Notes: a model not told the origin generated them from the sequence alone. A DNA stretch of 64,000 nt from Endozoicomonas sp. SCSIO W0465 (GCF_023716865.1 NZ_CP092417.1:5000001-5064000), one strand, 5' to 3'. Counted from the first letter of the stretch, positions 51,143 to 60,848 are shown. Numbers and translations are program-made.

Positions 51143-52579
51143 GTAACTATTCAGCACTGAGCAAAGGCATATTACAGTAATTCCGAACAGCTCTATGAAG
51201 TGATTGATATATGTCCATTCCCTGTTTTCTGGCAGACGACAAATAGCTGCGAATCCGTGCAAACATAGAACCACCGTCTGCACTCCTGAAGCAGCCTGAG
51301 ATTTTCTGCTTTAACTTGGCCATTCGAACATCCCGCTCACTGCCATTGTTATCGAAGGGAATGGTAAAATCTGACATGAAGCGCAGTGTCTCAGCCTTGA
51401 ACTCAGTGAGTCGTTTGAAGAGATTGTAAGCTTTAGTATTCTTGACTTTCTTGCGCTTAAGCTCCTCTCGTTGCTTCTCCATATAGACGACTTCTTTCAT
51501 TAGAGCCCGCTGAAGCAACCGGTCATAAATCTTCTCGATTCGTTCACAGACAACACTTGGCATCTGTAGCATACCTATGGTCTTAAAGCCCTTGCAGTAA
51601 TGCCAGGAAAGCCTCAGTAGCTTCATCAATCGCAACGCCAGTTGATTGCTGTCCCTATCAACAACACCCAAAAGCTCCCTCAGGTGATGGGCATTGCAAA
51701 GTACGTGAGTTGCCGCATATGCAAAATAGGATTTCCAATGATCATGAACCAGAACGCCTGCAAATGTTAGCAGTATGCCCATCGTGTCCATGGCCTCACG
51801 ACCTCGCTTTTCAGACAAGTAGTAGAGCGTCCATTGTTCATCCCGCATAACGTGTAGCCAGTGCGACACGCGCTTAAAAGGCAGGAAATGGTATTGGTTA
51901 AGATAGACGGCCATAGCCTGTGTGGCTGAGCCATATTGTGCGGCAGCGGTAACACCTTCCGGGAATTCAGCCTGATTCCGACAACCACAAGTGCAGATTT
52001 TTACTTCAGCTCTATGGGCCGTTACTTCAAATTCACCCGGTCTCCCTGGTTCAAACACCTGTCGTTCAATATATTTGACCGGCTCACTATCAAGAAGAGA
52101 CGCCTGACATTTATTGCATTCTTTAACCGGAAGGTACTCAATATAGTCAGGGATATCGACCTGTTTAAGACAAGTGCCCTGATGCCCTTTCTTTCCACCG
52201 GCTTTATTACCAGAAGACTGTCTCAGACTTTTAGGATTGGGTTTTTCATCCGATGGATCGGTACCTTTATCTGCGGAAAGGTCGTCAGAATGATCTGGAG
52301 AATTACTGTTTTTACAAGGTTTTTGATAACCATCAGACGATGGCGGCTTGCTGCTGTTTTGACTGTTCTTGCCAACCTTTTCTTCCAATTCTCGACATCG
52401 CTCTTCCAGACAGGCAACTCTCATCCGCAGCTCTGCATTCTCTTTCAAGAGAATCTCAGCCGACATAGTTGCGGGTAGTTCTGGAATCATGCTGGCGAAT
52501 ATTGTGGAAAAATGGTGCTTAAGAGGATGGTATAAAAATCAGAAAATTCCAGATTTATGTGGGGGTGCTGAACAGTTAC
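51143..52579 (-). mobile_element. IS66-family element, internally deleted, with perfect 8-bp target duplication
   Basis: Inverted ends GTAACTATTCAGCAC (51143-51157) and GTAACTGTTCAGCAC (complement, ending 52579), flanked on both sides by AAAAGAAG (51135-51142; 52580-52587). Eight-base duplications are usual for IS66. Only a tnpC-type gene is present; no accessory tnpA/tnpB. Confidence 0.88.
51147..52490 (-). CDS. IS66-family transposase (TnpC-like), apparently missing the first catalytic block
   Basis: 447 residues; typical IS66 transposases have about 510-530. Present: N-terminal leucine zipper-like helix (LLKENAELRMRVACLEERCRELEEKV), KPPSSDG motif, zinc-finger region CNKCQASL...CTCGC, the GILLTFAGVLVHDHWKSYF block with catalytic aspartate, CNAHHLREL, and the terminal NNGSERDVRMAKLKQKISGCFRS with the glutamate. 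Residues 218-223 jump from LPFKRVS straight to HWLHVMRDEQWT; the usual stretch with the DET motif is absent, while frame is kept. The stop codon lies within the inverted end. Probably inactive and mobilised in trans. Confidence 0.8.
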   Translation of the reverse strand: MIPELPATMSAEILLKENAELRMRVACLEERCRELEEKVGKNSQNSSKPPSSDGYQKPCKNSNSPDHSDDLSADKGTDPSDEKPNPKSLRQSSGNKAGGKKGHQGTCLKQVDIPDYIEYLPVKECNKCQASLLDSEPVKYIERQVFEPGRPGEFEVTAHRAEVKICTCGCRNQAEFPEGVTAAAQYGSATQAMAVYLNQYHFLPFKRVSHWLHVMRDEQWTLYYLSEKRGREAMDTMGILLTFAGVLVHDHWKSYFAYAATHVLCNAHHLRELLGVVDRDSNQLALRLMKLLRLSWHYCKGFKTIGMLQMPSVVCERIEKIYDRLLQRALMKEVVYMEKQREELKRKKVKNTKAYNLFKRLTEFKAETLRFMSDFTIPFDNNGSERDVRMAKLKQKISGCFRSADGGSMFARIRSYLSSARKQGMDIYQSLHRAVRNYCNMPLLSAE

Positions 52580-52606
52580 AAAAGAAGAAAAAATCAGCCC
52601 TAAATG

Positions 52607-53539
52607 CTAATTACTTGCTCGATAGATATATCGCGAAGGATCCTGAGGCTTGCCGTTTTTCAAAACCTCAAAGTGCACATGTGGTCCTGTTGAACGCCCG
52701 GAACTACCCATTGTTGCGATGACTTGCCCCCTGGCAACTATATCGCCAACTTTGACCAGATTTTCTTCATTGTGCGCATAACGGGTCAGATAGCCATTGC
52801 CATGATTGACCTCCACCAGAAGCCCAAAGCCTGAGCGGGTGCCCGACCAGACAACAACACCTGCAGCAACTGAAATAATCTCTGAACCGCGCTTACCGGC
52901 AAAATCCACGCCATTATGCCAGGCTGCCTTACCAGTAAACGGGTCAGTACGACGACCGTAACGCGAAGATAGCCAGCCTTTTCTTATGGGCAAGCCTGCC
53001 AGGAATGAATCGTCATGAAGGGTTCTGTTGGAAATAAGATTATCCAGAAGATCCAGCTGTTTCTCACGGTTATCGATCTGATCCGCCAGTTGATCAATGG
53101 CATCAATCAGACTTACCTTGCTGTAAGCCGCTTCTGCTTCAGCAAACTCCTGAGGTCCGCCCAACGCAGGTGCTTCACTGAAGTCAAACTCACCATCATC
53201 CAGCTTGGCCTTGCTCGTGAGGCGCTCTCCAAGCGCATCAAGCCGGGTCATACGCCCCTGAAGCTCAGCAAGCCTGAGCATCAGGGCATCCAGCTGGTTT
53301 TGCGCCTGCTGACGAACAAGACCAAGATCCTGCTGCTGAGTATCCAGAACCCGTTTCCAGTTTTTTACGCCTTCACTGGTTAACATATGCTCCTGATCAT
53401 TGGTTAGCCAGGCATACATTGCACCACCAGCGGCCATGGACAGCATAAAGGCACAGCAAAACAAAATCCCCACCCACTTCCCACTTCCTGAATAAGTTCG
53501 GGTTCGAGAATGATCCTGATTAACAATAATAATTTTCAT
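52607..53539 (-). CDS. M23-family peptidoglycan endopeptidase (LytM-like), membrane-anchored
   Basis: 310 residues; ATG 53539 has AAGGG six bases upstream. A membrane helix lies at about residues 22-44 (WVGILFCCAFMLSMAAGGAMYAW), so the rest is periplasmic. Coiled coil at about 60-110 and 145-165. The M23 domain (about 185-300) has the metal ligands HNGVDF (H and D) and TGPHVHFEV (H-x-H), so it should be catalytically competent, unlike degenerate EnvC/NlpD types. Position between lpxC and secA matches the Pseudomonas gene PA4405. It likely trims cross-links during growth or division. Confidence 0.92.
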   Translation of the reverse strand: MKIIIVNQDHSRTRTYSGSGKWVGILFCCAFMLSMAAGGAMYAWLTNDQEHMLTSEGVKNWKRVLDTQQQDLGLVRQQAQNQLDALMLRLAELQGRMTRLDALGERLTSKAKLDDGEFDFSEAPALGGPQEFAEAEAAYSKVSLIDAIDQLADQIDNREKQLDLLDNLISNRTLHDDSFLAGLPIRKGWLSSRYGRRTDPFTGKAAWHNGVDFAGKRGSEIISVAAGVVVWSGTRSGFGLLVEVNHGNGYLTRYAHNEENLVKVGDIVARGQVIATMGSSGRSTGPHVHFEVLKNGKPQDPSRYIYRASN

Positions 53540-53909
53540 CAGCAGCCCTTAATGCCAAACCAACAGCACAACTACGCTATTATATTTCAGGAGTCTCCAT
53601 AATACAGAACCAAAGGATGGACTCCCCATTTTTCAGTTACACTCATCTACCCACAATCCGTAATAAAGAGGCACCTGATACAGGTTTTTATCGTTGCAGA
53701 ACCCAATTTTTTAATGCTGTTAGCCCGTCCTGCTGAACGTCAAAAAAACAGCAGAATACAGTTCGACATATCGGCTTAATAGCGGCTTGATAGTAGCTTT
53801 TCACAGACACCCAAAAGAAAAAAGACCACTCTTAAAGTGGCCTGATTCAAGACTAAAAACCGGCAGCCTCGCAAGAAATCACAGATCAGATCAGCATCAA
53901 AAACAGCTA
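53540..53909. other. lpxC-M23 peptidase intergenic region
   Basis: 370 bp with no convincing gene. It holds the lpxC terminator (53824-53842) and presumably the promoter for the M23 peptidase gene. A 66-codon plus-strand frame (53787-53987) runs into lpxC and is rejected. Confidence 0.5.
53815..53842 (-). terminator. lpxC / division-cluster terminator
   Basis: Minus strand GGCCACT and AGTGGTC (one G-U pair) with a five-base loop, then a run of six T. It ends the murD-to-lpxC transcription unit. Confidence 0.75.
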
Positions 53910-54824
53910 TTAAGCCGTGACGGCAACAGGCTTCTGATAAGAAATCGGGGAAACCTCAGCATCTTCGAAAGTCACGATCTCCCATAATTTCTCGTTAGCA
54001 AGCAGAGTTCTAACCAGCTTATTGTTAAGTTCATGTCCGGATTTATGACCAATAAACTGACCGATCAGGCTATGCCCCAACAAATAAAGGTCACCAATCG
54101 CGTCCAGCATTTTATGCTTAACAAACTCATCATGGTACCGGAGACCATCTTCATTGAGAATCCGGTAATCATCGACAACAACGACATTGTCCACACTCCC
54201 CCCCAGAGCCAGATTCTGAGAACGGAGGTACTCAACATCTCGCATAAAACCGAAAGTACGGGCTCTGCTGACTTCCTTCACAAAAGAGGTACTGGAGAAG
54301 TCAATCGACGCTGTTTGGGAGCGACTTGTGAAGACAGGGTGATCAAAATCAATGGTAAAACTTACTTTAAAACCGTCGTATGGTTTGAAGGTTGCCGTTT
54401 TATCCCCATCAGTGACCGTCACATCTTCTTTGATGCGAATAAACTTTTTCGGTGCATTCTGCTCCTGAATACCTGCGGACTGTAACAGGAATACAAATGG
54501 ACCAGCACTGCCATCCATAATAGGTACTTCGTGGGCACTGACCTCGACATAGGCATTATCAATACCCAACCCGGCCAGGGCAGAGAGCAGGTGTTCAACA
54601 GTGTCAATCCGGGTGCCGTTTTTTAGCAAAGATGTGCAAAGCGTCGTCTGCCCGACATTCAGGGCATGCGCTGGAATATCTACGACAGGGTCAAGATCTG
54701 TTCTACAGAAAATGATGCCGGTATCTACGGGAGCAGGCTTAAGAGTGAGGTAAACCTTTTCACCAGAGTGAAGGCCCACACCCGTAGCACGAATAATATT
54801 TTTCAGTGTACGCTGTCTGATCAT
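53910..54824 (-). CDS. lpxC: UDP-3-O-acyl-N-acetylglucosamine deacetylase
   Basis: 304 residues. Zinc deacetylase, the first committed step of lipid A synthesis. Ligands and catalytic residues are visible: VEHLLSALAGLGIDNA (H79 region), HKMLDAIGDLYLLG (H and D) and FIGHKSGHELNNKLV (catalytic H). N-terminal MIRQRTLKNIIRATGVGLHSG is typical. Last gene of the division cluster as in other gammaproteobacteria. The 186-bp gap to ftsZ contains a long inverted repeat. Confidence 0.97.
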   Translation of the reverse strand: MIRQRTLKNIIRATGVGLHSGEKVYLTLKPAPVDTGIIFCRTDLDPVVDIPAHALNVGQTTLCTSLLKNGTRIDTVEHLLSALAGLGIDNAYVEVSAHEVPIMDGSAGPFVFLLQSAGIQEQNAPKKFIRIKEDVTVTDGDKTATFKPYDGFKVSFTIDFDHPVFTSRSQTASIDFSSTSFVKEVSRARTFGFMRDVEYLRSQNLALGGSVDNVVVVDDYRILNEDGLRYHDEFVKHKMLDAIGDLYLLGHSLIGQFIGHKSGHELNNKLVRTLLANEKLWEIVTFEDAEVSPISYQKPVAVTA

Positions 54825-54870
54825 GATAACGCTGTTCCGCGACCTGTAAGGTCCCTATTGTTTACTATGA

Positions 54871-54930
54871 AAATGCGGCTCTTCCAAGCCCTGTAATAAT
54901 TCTCATAGTTCGGGGGGGTGAGCCGCATTT
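54871..54930. promoter_or_regulatory. Inverted repeat in the ftsZ-lpxC gap
   Basis: Eleven-base arms AAATGCGGCTC (54871-54881) and GAGCCGCATTT (54920-54930), 38-base loop. On the minus strand the second arm is followed by TTTC. It lies 47-106 bp before lpxC and could end ftsZ transcripts partly or fold in the lpxC leader. A smaller palindrome GACCTgtaAGGTC is at 54841-54853. Confidence 0.5.
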
Positions 54931-55010
54931 CCCGCTCAAGGCTGTTTGAATGCAACTTCACATTGTAACAAAAGTAACAATTGAGACAAGTTCGCATTTA
55001 TACGCCCTGA

Positions 55011-56198
55011 TTAATCCGCCTGACGCCTCAGGAATGCCGGTATATCGAGGTAATCGACACTATCTCCGGTAGCCACCGCTGCTCGCTTACCTTCTTCATG
55101 CTGACCCGTTTCCCCTTCCTCTTTCTTTCTATCACGCAACAGTGGAGAAATATCCAGTCTGCCATAGTCAGGCGTACCGTCTTTGTTTTTGGGCGGTGCT
55201 TTTTCAACCACCTTCAACTGCTCCCTGGTAAATCCACCAGCACCAATACCGGTTGCGACGACCGTAACCCGCAGTTCATCCGTCAATTCTGAGTCAATTA
55301 CAGTACCGATAACGACGGTTGCATCATTAGAAGCAAACTGACTGACAACATCGCCTACCTGATTATACTCGCCAACGGTAAAGTCAAGACCCGCAGTAAT
55401 GTTAACCAGAACACCTTTGGCTCCCTGCAGATCCACGTCTTCCAGCAGCGGGCTACGGATCGCTTTCTCAGCAGCTTCTGCTGCACGGCCACTCCCCGTT
55501 GCAACCCCGGTACCCATCATCGCCATACCCATCTCTGACATCACAGTACGGACATCAGCAAAGTCAACGTTAATGAGACCATCACGGGTAATCAGTTCAG
55601 AAATACCCTGCACCGCACCCAGCAGAACATCATTAGCTGCACCAAACGCATTCAGCAGACTGACATCGCTACCAAGCACTGGTAATAACTTTTCATTGGG
55701 AATAGTAATCAGGGAGTCCACATGCTCCTGAAGCTCTTTAAGACCTTCTTCAGCAATCGACATTCTGCGCTTGCCTTCAAAACCGAATGGCTTCGTGACC
55801 ACGGCCACGGTTAAAGCGCCAAGCTCACGGGCCACCTGAGCAACCACCGGAGCGGCGCCGGTCCCGGTACCACCACCCATGCCCGCAGCGATAAAGACCA
55901 TATCTGCACCTTTAAGGAGCTCTGCAATACGCTCCCGGTCTTCCATAGCCGCCTCACGCCCGACATTCGGGTTTGCACCCGCACCAAGCCCTCGTGTGAT
56001 AGAGGCGCCCAGCTGCAGGTGCGTATGCGCCTGCATATGCTGCTTTTTCAGTGCCTGGGCATCGGTATTTGCACAGACAAACTCAACTCCTTCCAGCTGA
56101 CTTTTCAGCATGTGGCACACCGCATTACCACCACCACCGCCGACACCGATAACTTTTATGACCGCTTCCTGCGGTACGCTATCCACCAATTCAAACAT
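55011..56198 (-). CDS. ftsZ: Cell division GTPase FtsZ
   Basis: 395 residues from ATG 56198; AAGGAG stands six bases upstream, whereas the ATG two codons earlier directly abuts it. Polymerises at midcell as the Z ring. Tubulin signature GGGTGTGAAPV is intact, with GVGGGGGNAVCHM at the N-terminus and NVDFADVRTVMSEMG (T7 loop). The conserved C-terminal peptide YLDIPAFLRRQAD, which binds FtsA and ZipA, is present after an acidic/basic linker. Confidence 0.98.
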   Translation of the reverse strand: MFELVDSVPQEAVIKVIGVGGGGGNAVCHMLKSQLEGVEFVCANTDAQALKKQHMQAHTHLQLGASITRGLGAGANPNVGREAAMEDRERIAELLKGADMVFIAAGMGGGTGTGAAPVVAQVARELGALTVAVVTKPFGFEGKRRMSIAEEGLKELQEHVDSLITIPNEKLLPVLGSDVSLLNAFGAANDVLLGAVQGISELITRDGLINVDFADVRTVMSEMGMAMMGTGVATGSGRAAEAAEKAIRSPLLEDVDLQGAKGVLVNITAGLDFTVGEYNQVGDVVSQFASNDATVVIGTVIDSELTDELRVTVVATGIGAGGFTREQLKVVEKAPPKNKDGTPDYGRLDISPLLRDRKKEEGETGQHEEGKRAAVATGDSVDYLDIPAFLRRQAD

Positions 56199-56282
56199 GG
56201 CCATCTCCTTTTTATCACCCTTAACCTAACAAATGCTTACCAATACCATTACCGAAAACCTGCGCTGCCACAAAACCGGTTA

Positions 56283-57518
56283 TTAGAAGTTCTGAAACCA
56301 ACGCTTCATCTTGTCAATCAATCCAGCATCCTGAGGCTTACTGGCGATCGATTTTTTCAACCCGTCTTTCTGCATTTTTTGACCATAGTGCAATAATCCA
56401 ACACCTGTTGAATAAACAGGATTACTGACCACGTCACTCAACCCTTTTACTAACTGCGGCACACCCAGTCTGACCGGCATGTGGAAAATCTCTTCTGCCA
56501 GCTCAATAGCACCCTCAATCTTGGAAGTGCCACCCGTCAATACTATGCCTGCGGGTATCAGGTCCTCGAAACCACTGCGCCTGATCTCGGCATTAATTAA
56601 CGTAAATAACTCGTCATAACGGGGTTCTACCACTTCTGCCAATGCCTGCCTGGAAAGCTCCCTGGGCGGCCGATCGCCAACACTGGGAACTTTAATGGTT
56701 TCATCGGCTCCAGCCAGCTGAGCCAGAGCACAGGCATATTTAATCTTTATGTCCTCTGCGTTTTGCGTCGGTGTGCGCAAGGCCATGGCAATATCATTGG
56801 TGACCTGATCTCCCGCAATGGGAATCACCGCCGTATGGCGAATGGCACCATCGGTAAAGATGGCAATGTCGGTAGTGCCACCACCGATATCCACCAGACA
56901 AACACCCAGCTCTTTCTCATCTTCTGAAAGCACCGAATAACTTGAAGCCAGCTGCTCAAGAATAATATCGTCGACTTCCAGGCCGCAGCGACGGATGCAG
57001 TTCTCAATATTCTGGGCCGCATTCACTGCACAAGTCACCAGATGCACCTTGGCCTCCAACCGGACACCAGACATACCCTGAGGCTCTTTAACGCCCTCCT
57101 GGTTATCGATGGCATACTCCTGTGGAAGAATATGCAAAATCCGCTGATCTGCAGGGATCGCAACCGCCTGAGCGGCATCAATAACCCGGTCGATATCGGC
57201 ACCAGTCACTTCACGCTCACGTATTGCCACAATGCCGTGAGAATTAAGGCTCTTGATATGATTTCCGGCAATACCCGCATAAACCGAATGAATCTGGCAG
57301 CCCGCCATCAGCTCAGCTTCTTCAACCGCTCTCTTAATGGCATGAACCGTAGAGTCAATATTAACCACGACACCACGCTTAAGCCCACGGGAAACATGCG
57401 AGCCAATGCCGATGACCTCAATGTCACCCTCAGCGTTGAGTTCTCCGACAATAGCCACCACTTTTGAGGTACCTATATCCAACCCGACGATCAATCTTCC
57501 ATTATCTGCCGCTGTCAT
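56283..57518 (-). CDS. ftsA: Cell division protein FtsA
   Basis: 411 residues. Actin-like ATPase that tethers FtsZ to the membrane. Phosphate motifs VGLDIGTSKVVAIVG and LVDIGGGTTDIAIF, adenosine motif GIVLTGGTSKIEG, 1C domain about 85-165, and a C-terminal amphipathic helix DKMKRWFQNF for membrane binding. GGGAAG Shine-Dalgarno precedes ATG 57518. The 84-bp gap to ftsZ follows. Confidence 0.98.
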   Translation of the reverse strand: MTAADNGRLIVGLDIGTSKVVAIVGELNAEGDIEVIGIGSHVSRGLKRGVVVNIDSTVHAIKRAVEEAELMAGCQIHSVYAGIAGNHIKSLNSHGIVAIREREVTGADIDRVIDAAQAVAIPADQRILHILPQEYAIDNQEGVKEPQGMSGVRLEAKVHLVTCAVNAAQNIENCIRRCGLEVDDIILEQLASSYSVLSEDEKELGVCLVDIGGGTTDIAIFTDGAIRHTAVIPIAGDQVTNDIAMALRTPTQNAEDIKIKYACALAQLAGADETIKVPSVGDRPPRELSRQALAEVVEPRYDELFTLINAEIRRSGFEDLIPAGIVLTGGTSKIEGAIELAEEIFHMPVRLGVPQLVKGLSDVVSNPVYSTGVGLLHYGQKMQKDGLKKSIASKPQDAGLIDKMKRWFQNF

Positions 57519-57567
57519 GGCATCAATCTTCCCAAACTTCTCTATCCATCATCAATCTGAGCCTGAC

Positions 57568-58402
57568 TTACCTAGACCTCGCTTTAACAAGAGTCTCACC
57601 CCAGGCAACCGAAGCACCGTTCAAATAGCGCAAATCCACGCGCCTTACCTGATTCCAGCGAGACTCCAGCTTGGCATGATAAAGCCGGACAAAACGCTGT
57701 AGCCTTTCCATTCCCTCTGTCACGACCAATATTGACCTCAACATGCCCAACGGTAAAGCGCCATGAGCCACTATTACTGCGCTTCAGTTTCGTCAGCTTA
57801 AGCCCCATGGGCCTGAGCAACTGACTGATCGCCAGGTACTGCTGCATCACCTCAACCGCCATCTCGTCAGGACCATCCAGAACCGGCATTGCGGCAAAAG
57901 CGGTAATATCGTCTGGAGCAAACACCTCACCTTCATTACTGATCAGGTAGTTGCTACCCCACCTTGCCACCGGCTGCTGCTCTTCCAGGCTTACCTGAAT
58001 ACTATCAGGCCAGTGTCGTCGAACCGAGGCACCCTTAACCCAGGGCATTTCCATCAAAACCTGTTGTATCCGGCTCAAATCCAGGGCAAAAAAACGCTCC
58101 TGTAAATGAGTATGCAATAGTTTCTCTACCTGCTCCCTGGATAGATACTCAAAGCCTGCATGTACTTCCACTCGTGCTATCGGCTGATTCAACCAGCTCA
58201 TCAACCATGGGGTCGAGACCACCAACCCTGTCAACAGAGAAAGAGAGACTAACACCTGTAGCACCCTTTTCCACGGCAGAGTTTTCTTCCACGACAGCGT
58301 TTTCTTTCTCCTGCCAGCACCTTGTCGTACATCCCATCGGGACGCGCCACGCACCTCCTCCGGTCGCCTGGCTGAAACAGAAAACCTTGTTCTATCAGAC
58401 AT
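57568..58402 (-). pseudogene. ftsQ: Cell division protein FtsQ with apparent +1 frameshift near the 3' end
   Basis: The frame from 58402 reads 268 codons to 57596: cytoplasmic basic tail, one membrane helix (residues 48-70), POTRA domain (ARVEVHAGFEYLSREQVEKLL) and beta domain to GHVEVNIGRDRG. After about 57716 it departs from the family. The sister frame continues with MERLQRFVRLYHAKLES, RRVDLRYLNGASVAW and stops at 57568, exactly the normal FtsQ C-terminus. One extra g in a ggg run would explain it; corrected length is 277 residues. FtsQ is essential and its C-terminus binds FtsB/FtsL, so a sequencing error is likely. Start overlaps ddlB by 8 bp. Confidence 0.85.
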
Positions 58403-59330
58403 CCGCTGTTTTCAATATCTCAATAACCAGTTCATCGAAAGATATCCCGGCATCAGCTGCAGCCATAGGCAGCAAACTATGATCTGTCATCCCCGGAATG
58501 GTATTCACCTCCAGCAACCAGAATCGCCCCTGCTGATCCTGCATAAAATCAACACGTCCCCAGCCAGAACATCCCAGAGCCTCAAAGGCAGTGAGAGCGA
58601 CTGCCTGGAGTTCCTGTTCCTTAACCGGAGTCAGGCCACAGGGAATTGAGTATCGGGTATTATCCGACAGATACTTGGCCTGGTAATCATAAAATTCACC
58701 CTCTGCCTCAATTCTGATCGCCGGAAGCGCCTGCCCATTAAGAATGCCAACGGTAAACTCTGGCCCATCAATAAACGTTTCCACCAGGACAGGACCTTTG
58801 TGCTGCCCTGCACGCTCGCAGGCAGCTTCCAGATCTTCTCTGCGTTCAACCCGGGTCACTCCAACACTGGAGCCTTCCATACTTGGCTTAACAAAAGCCG
58901 GCAATAGAGACTCCGCATGGCCAAGATGATCAACACCCATAACCAGGGCAAACTCAGGTGTTGGCAGCCCAATGGATTGCCATAGCAGTTTGCAACGGTA
59001 TTTATCCATTGCCAAAGCGGAGGCCATGACACCACTACCCGGGTAAGGAATGCCCATGGTTTCCAGCAACCCCTGTATCGTCCCGTCTTCTCCTTTCCCA
59101 CCATGCAACGCAATAAAGGCATAGTCAGGAGCATATTGCTGGAGCTGCTCAACAACATTCTCACAGGCATCTATTAGCTGGCATTTCACACCCTGCCGGT
59201 TTAAGGCGGCATAAATACGCTCACCACTGGTTAAGCTCACTTCCCTTTCTGCGGAGTTACCACCAAAAAGTACAGCAACCCTGCCAAAAGCCTTTGGATC
59301 CAATTGATCACAACTCCGGTCGTACTTCAT
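58395..59330 (-). CDS. ddlB: D-alanine--D-alanine ligase
   Basis: 311 residues from ATG 59330, chosen for the AAGGGA ribosome site eight bases upstream; a TTG at 59354 also opens the frame. Makes the D-Ala-D-Ala end of the peptidoglycan stem. ATP-grasp motifs: AVLFGGNSAEREVSLTSG, ALHGGKGEDGTIQG, SGVMASALAMDK, FVKPSMEGSSVGV, WGRVDFMQD and LLEVNTIPGMTDHS. Lies between murC and ftsQ as usual. Confidence 0.96.
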   Translation of the reverse strand: MKYDRSCDQLDPKAFGRVAVLFGGNSAEREVSLTSGERIYAALNRQGVKCQLIDACENVVEQLQQYAPDYAFIALHGGKGEDGTIQGLLETMGIPYPGSGVMASALAMDKYRCKLLWQSIGLPTPEFALVMGVDHLGHAESLLPAFVKPSMEGSSVGVTRVERREDLEAACERAGQHKGPVLVETFIDGPEFTVGILNGQALPAIRIEAEGEFYDYQAKYLSDNTRYSIPCGLTPVKEQELQAVALTAFEALGCSGWGRVDFMQDQQGRFWLLEVNTIPGMTDHSLLPMAAADAGISFDELVIEILKTADV

Positions 59331-59366
59331 GCACTGTGTCCCTTTTCTATTCAATTCGTAACTTTA

Positions 59367-60848
59367 CTATTCTGCTGACTGCATCAGCTCGCCACTGGCC
59401 AGCCTGAGAGCCAGTGCGCCGATATCCCCGGCTCCCTGAGCCAACAGCAAGTCACCATCCTGAAGCACACCAGCCAACACTGACTCAACTTCCTCAGGAC
59501 GGGCAATAAATATCGGATCAACCAATCCACGTTGCCGGATACTCCGGCACAATGAGCGACTATCCGCCCCCGCAATGGACTCTTCTCCGGCAGGATACAC
59601 TTCCATTAACAGAAGAACATCAACCCTGGAAAGCACATCGACAAAATCTTCATACAGGTCACGGGTTCGTGAGAAACGATGTGGCTGGTAAATCATCACC
59701 AGTCGCTTGTCATCCCAGCCATCACGGACCGCTTTGATCGTCGCATCCACTTCGGTCGGGTGGTGGCCATAGTCATCAACCAGCATCACTTCACCAACCC
59801 GGGTATGCAACTTCCCGAGCACCTGGAAACGCCGATCAACACCGTCGAAACGACTCAGGCCTTCTGCTATCACCTGATCGGGAATGCCTTCATCAGAAGC
59901 CGTTGCAAAAGTGGCAAGAGCGTTGAGTACGTTATGTCGCCCCGGAATCCCAAGTTCAATGGTCACAGGGGGTTCTTCAGCATTGGGTTCTACTGGATTG
60001 ACTTCTTCTGGATTACTGCGACGAATCAGGTCAAACGTGGTTGTCATTCCCCGCTGATGGACATTCACTGCCCGGTAATCCGCATCTTCACTGAAACCAT
60101 AAGTAATCACCTGTCGCTTGATTTCCGGCAGCAGTTCCCTGACCACTGGACAGTCGATACAGACAATAGCCACGCCGTAAAAAGGCAAATTGTGCAGGAA
60201 ATCGATAAACGTCTTTTTCAGCTTGCCAAAGTCACCGTCGTAGGTAGACATGTGGTCAGCATCAATATTGGTGACAATGGAAACCATCGGCTGTAAATGA
60301 AGAAAAGAGGCATCGGACTCATCCGCTTCAGCAACCAGGTAGCGGCTTCCGCCCAACTTTGCATTGGTGCCAGCTGAATTGAGTCTGCCACCAATCACAA
60401 AGTTCGGATCCATGCCACTGAATCCCAGAACCGAAGCCAGTAAACTGGTCGTCGTGGTCTTACCATGAGTGCCAGCCACCGCAATACCGTGTCGATAGCG
60501 CATTAACTCAGCCAGCATCTGGGCACGGGGAACGATGGGCAGCCGACGACGCTCTGCCTCAGTCACTTCAGGGTTATCACCGGCAACCGCCGTTGAGGTA
60601 ACAATGACATCTGCATTGGCCACATTCCCGGCACGATGACCAATAAATACCTCTATGCCCAGCCCCTCAAGACGTTCAGTAACAGATGATGCACGGATAT
60701 CTGAACCAGAGATTTCATAACCCTGATTCAGAAGCACCTCGGCAATACCGCACATGCCAGAACCACCAATACCCACAAAATGGATTTTGCGGATACGTCT
60801 CATCTCCGGTACCGCCACAACGGGAATTCGACTCTTTACATCAGGCAT
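59367..60848 (-). CDS. murC: UDP-N-acetylmuramate--L-alanine ligase
   Basis: 493 residues from ATG 60848; AAGGAGGT lies about six bases upstream, and the start overlaps the murG stop by 8 bp. The frame is open 33 codons further up but without a ribosome site. Adds L-Ala to UDP-MurNAc. N-terminal Rossmann motif HFVGIGGSGMCGIAEVL, P-loop AVAGTHGKTTTTSL, and VDDYGHHPTEVDAT plus YQPHRFSRT in the C-terminal domain. A stretch with NPEEVNPVEPNAEEPP near residue 280 is a small lineage insertion. Confidence 0.97.
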   Translation of the reverse strand: MPDVKSRIPVVAVPEMRRIRKIHFVGIGGSGMCGIAEVLLNQGYEISGSDIRASSVTERLEGLGIEVFIGHRAGNVANADVIVTSTAVAGDNPEVTEAERRRLPIVPRAQMLAELMRYRHGIAVAGTHGKTTTTSLLASVLGFSGMDPNFVIGGRLNSAGTNAKLGGSRYLVAEADESDASFLHLQPMVSIVTNIDADHMSTYDGDFGKLKKTFIDFLHNLPFYGVAIVCIDCPVVRELLPEIKRQVITYGFSEDADYRAVNVHQRGMTTTFDLIRRSNPEEVNPVEPNAEEPPVTIELGIPGRHNVLNALATFATASDEGIPDQVIAEGLSRFDGVDRRFQVLGKLHTRVGEVMLVDDYGHHPTEVDATIKAVRDGWDDKRLVMIYQPHRFSRTRDLYEDFVDVLSRVDVLLLMEVYPAGEESIAGADSRSLCRSIRQRGLVDPIFIARPEEVESVLAGVLQDGDLLLAQGAGDIGALALRLASGELMQSAE

